Shown: positions 63,345 to 64,000 of the stretch, piece after piece
Layout: each line of letters begins with the position of its first letter
How positions within the stretch are numbered: the stretch's first letter is position 1
Source of the DNA: Ariolimax columbianus
Lineage: Eukaryota > Mollusca > Gastropoda > Stylommatophora > Arionidae
Assembly: GCA_036924085.1 (NCBI GenBank)
Contig: JAVGWX010000004.1
Location: 14,845,454-14,909,453, forward strand
Direction of reading: 5' to 3'
Length of the DNA: 64,000 nucleotides
Notes under the pieces: generated by a model
Told to the model about the DNA's origin: nothing
What the model saw: only the letters and a program-made list of their open reading frames with translations
The model's database searches: none
Position numbers and translations under genes: made by a program

Positions 63345-64000
63345 TCATTGGTGTCTAAGTCTCTGCAGACCACGCGCATGGTGCCCTGTGAGTAGCCTGC
63401 CTGGACGTTGAATATGGAAAGCCTGGGTTGCCCTAACTGCAGCATCCTCCTCTCAGCCTTACTGGTGTAATCCAAAGGAATGCAAAGCATGACAATTTGG
63501 CACCAGCTCAGCTGCAGGAGCTGCCGAAATGAGTTTGCGATTTAAAAACCATCCACCTTAGGTGCTACCACTCCGAATTTTCTGTCTAGGTATACTCCTG
63601 TAGCCCTACCCTTTCCCGAGGTTTCCACAAAGCAGCGGAGTCGTTTCCGGCAGATGCTAGTTACTCAAGACATCCAATGATATTCTCATCGTACCGAGAC
63701 TAACCTGGGACTTGTGGGTTTAAAATCAGAGTTCCCCCTCTCCTGGGCGAACTGCTTGAACAGGCTAACGAGCTTCATCTACCCGGGTTTAGAGTCAGAG
63801 TTGACCATCACTTAGATTGGCTGCCAACCAAGACTAATGAGCCCAATCTGCCTGCCCAGTTATATCACCCGGTACTCGGTCGCGCCCCACAGCAGGCAGT
63901 AAGAAACAGAGAGCCCCTCATGAAAGTGCTGCTGGGGACACAATAATGTAAGAGACGCCATTGGCATGGAAACTCCTGCCTGGCAAGCCAAACAGTGAAT
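63345..64000. other. GC-richer block of unknown class at the window edge
   Basis: Base composition rises abruptly at about 63350. The minus strand has long low-stop stretches (K-A-E-R-R-M-L-Q-L; F-V-E-T-S-G-K-G-R-A-T-G-V). I do not recognise it as ADAM17. The sharp boundary and coding-like frames suggest a TE leader or ORF, cut by the window edge. Confidence 0.3.

Overview
This is animal (eukaryotic) genomic DNA. It is AT-rich and dominated by transposable elements (TEs) and minisatellites. I see no operons and nothing CRISPR-like. The mix of TEs suggests a lophotrochozoan invertebrate, most likely a mollusc and perhaps a gastropod: I-type LINEs carrying RNase H, RTE-like and CR1-like LINEs, Penelope, hAT, mariner, and tRNA-derived SINEs. 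The taxonomic call is inference and was not searched.

Host-gene content is sparse. Two spliced minus-strand exons (62853-62931 and 59030-59118) join in phase. They encode the membrane-proximal helix and transmembrane segment of an ADAM17/TACE-like metalloprotease, whose catalytic exons must lie to the right of the window. Two further phase-compatible minus-strand exons (40499-40592 and 34645-34747) and one plus-strand exon (3087-3163) are weaker candidates.

Layout. 0.5-1.5 kb: 30-bp array. 1.6-4.2 kb: LINE scrap and a SINE B. 5-6 kb: second 30-bp array. 6.7-7.2 kb: TTAA-bounded palindromic units around a LINE scrap. 7.25-8.6 kb: 37-bp array. 8.9-9.4 kb: SINEs. 10.0-13.1 kb: RTE-like LINE split by a later LINE-alpha insertion. 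13.4-14.1 kb: 26-bp array apparently grown from LINE coding DNA. 14.1-15.8 kb: CR1-like and LINE-delta scraps with SINE A insertions. 15.8-21.0 kb: LINE-beta, probably including a 45-bp monomer array at its 5' end. 21.0-23.6 kb: CR1-like scrap and three minisatellites. 23.6-30.5 kb: nested SINEs, LINE-gamma, a MITE, LINE-delta and LINE-alpha. 30.5-36.2 kb: mostly unique AT-rich DNA. 36.2-37.7 kb: mariner pseudogene split by a SINE B. 41.0-45.6 kb: full-length LINE-alpha with an intact 1302-codon ORF and perfect 12-bp target duplications. 45.9-48.3 kb: RTE-like scrap and two arrays. 48.6-51.3 kb: complete but decayed hAT with terminal inverted repeats. 52.2-55.6 kb: 5'-truncated LINE-alpha. 56-64 kb: SINEs, CR1-like, RTE-like and Penelope remnants, the ADAM17 exons, and an unclassified GC-richer block at the right edge.

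Family names used here are local. LINE-alpha, -beta, -gamma and -delta are I-superfamily-like LINEs with RNase H. SINE A is tRNA-headed with a poly-A tail. SINE B is about 355 bp, has no tRNA-like head that I recognise, and ends in GAA or GCCAA repeats. SINE C and D are other tRNA-headed repeats. The most interesting signal is a roughly 60-80 bp domain shared by SINE A, SINE B and the 5' ends of LINE-alpha and LINE-beta. In the SINEs and LINE-beta it begins with an ATG and reads as a short common peptide frame.
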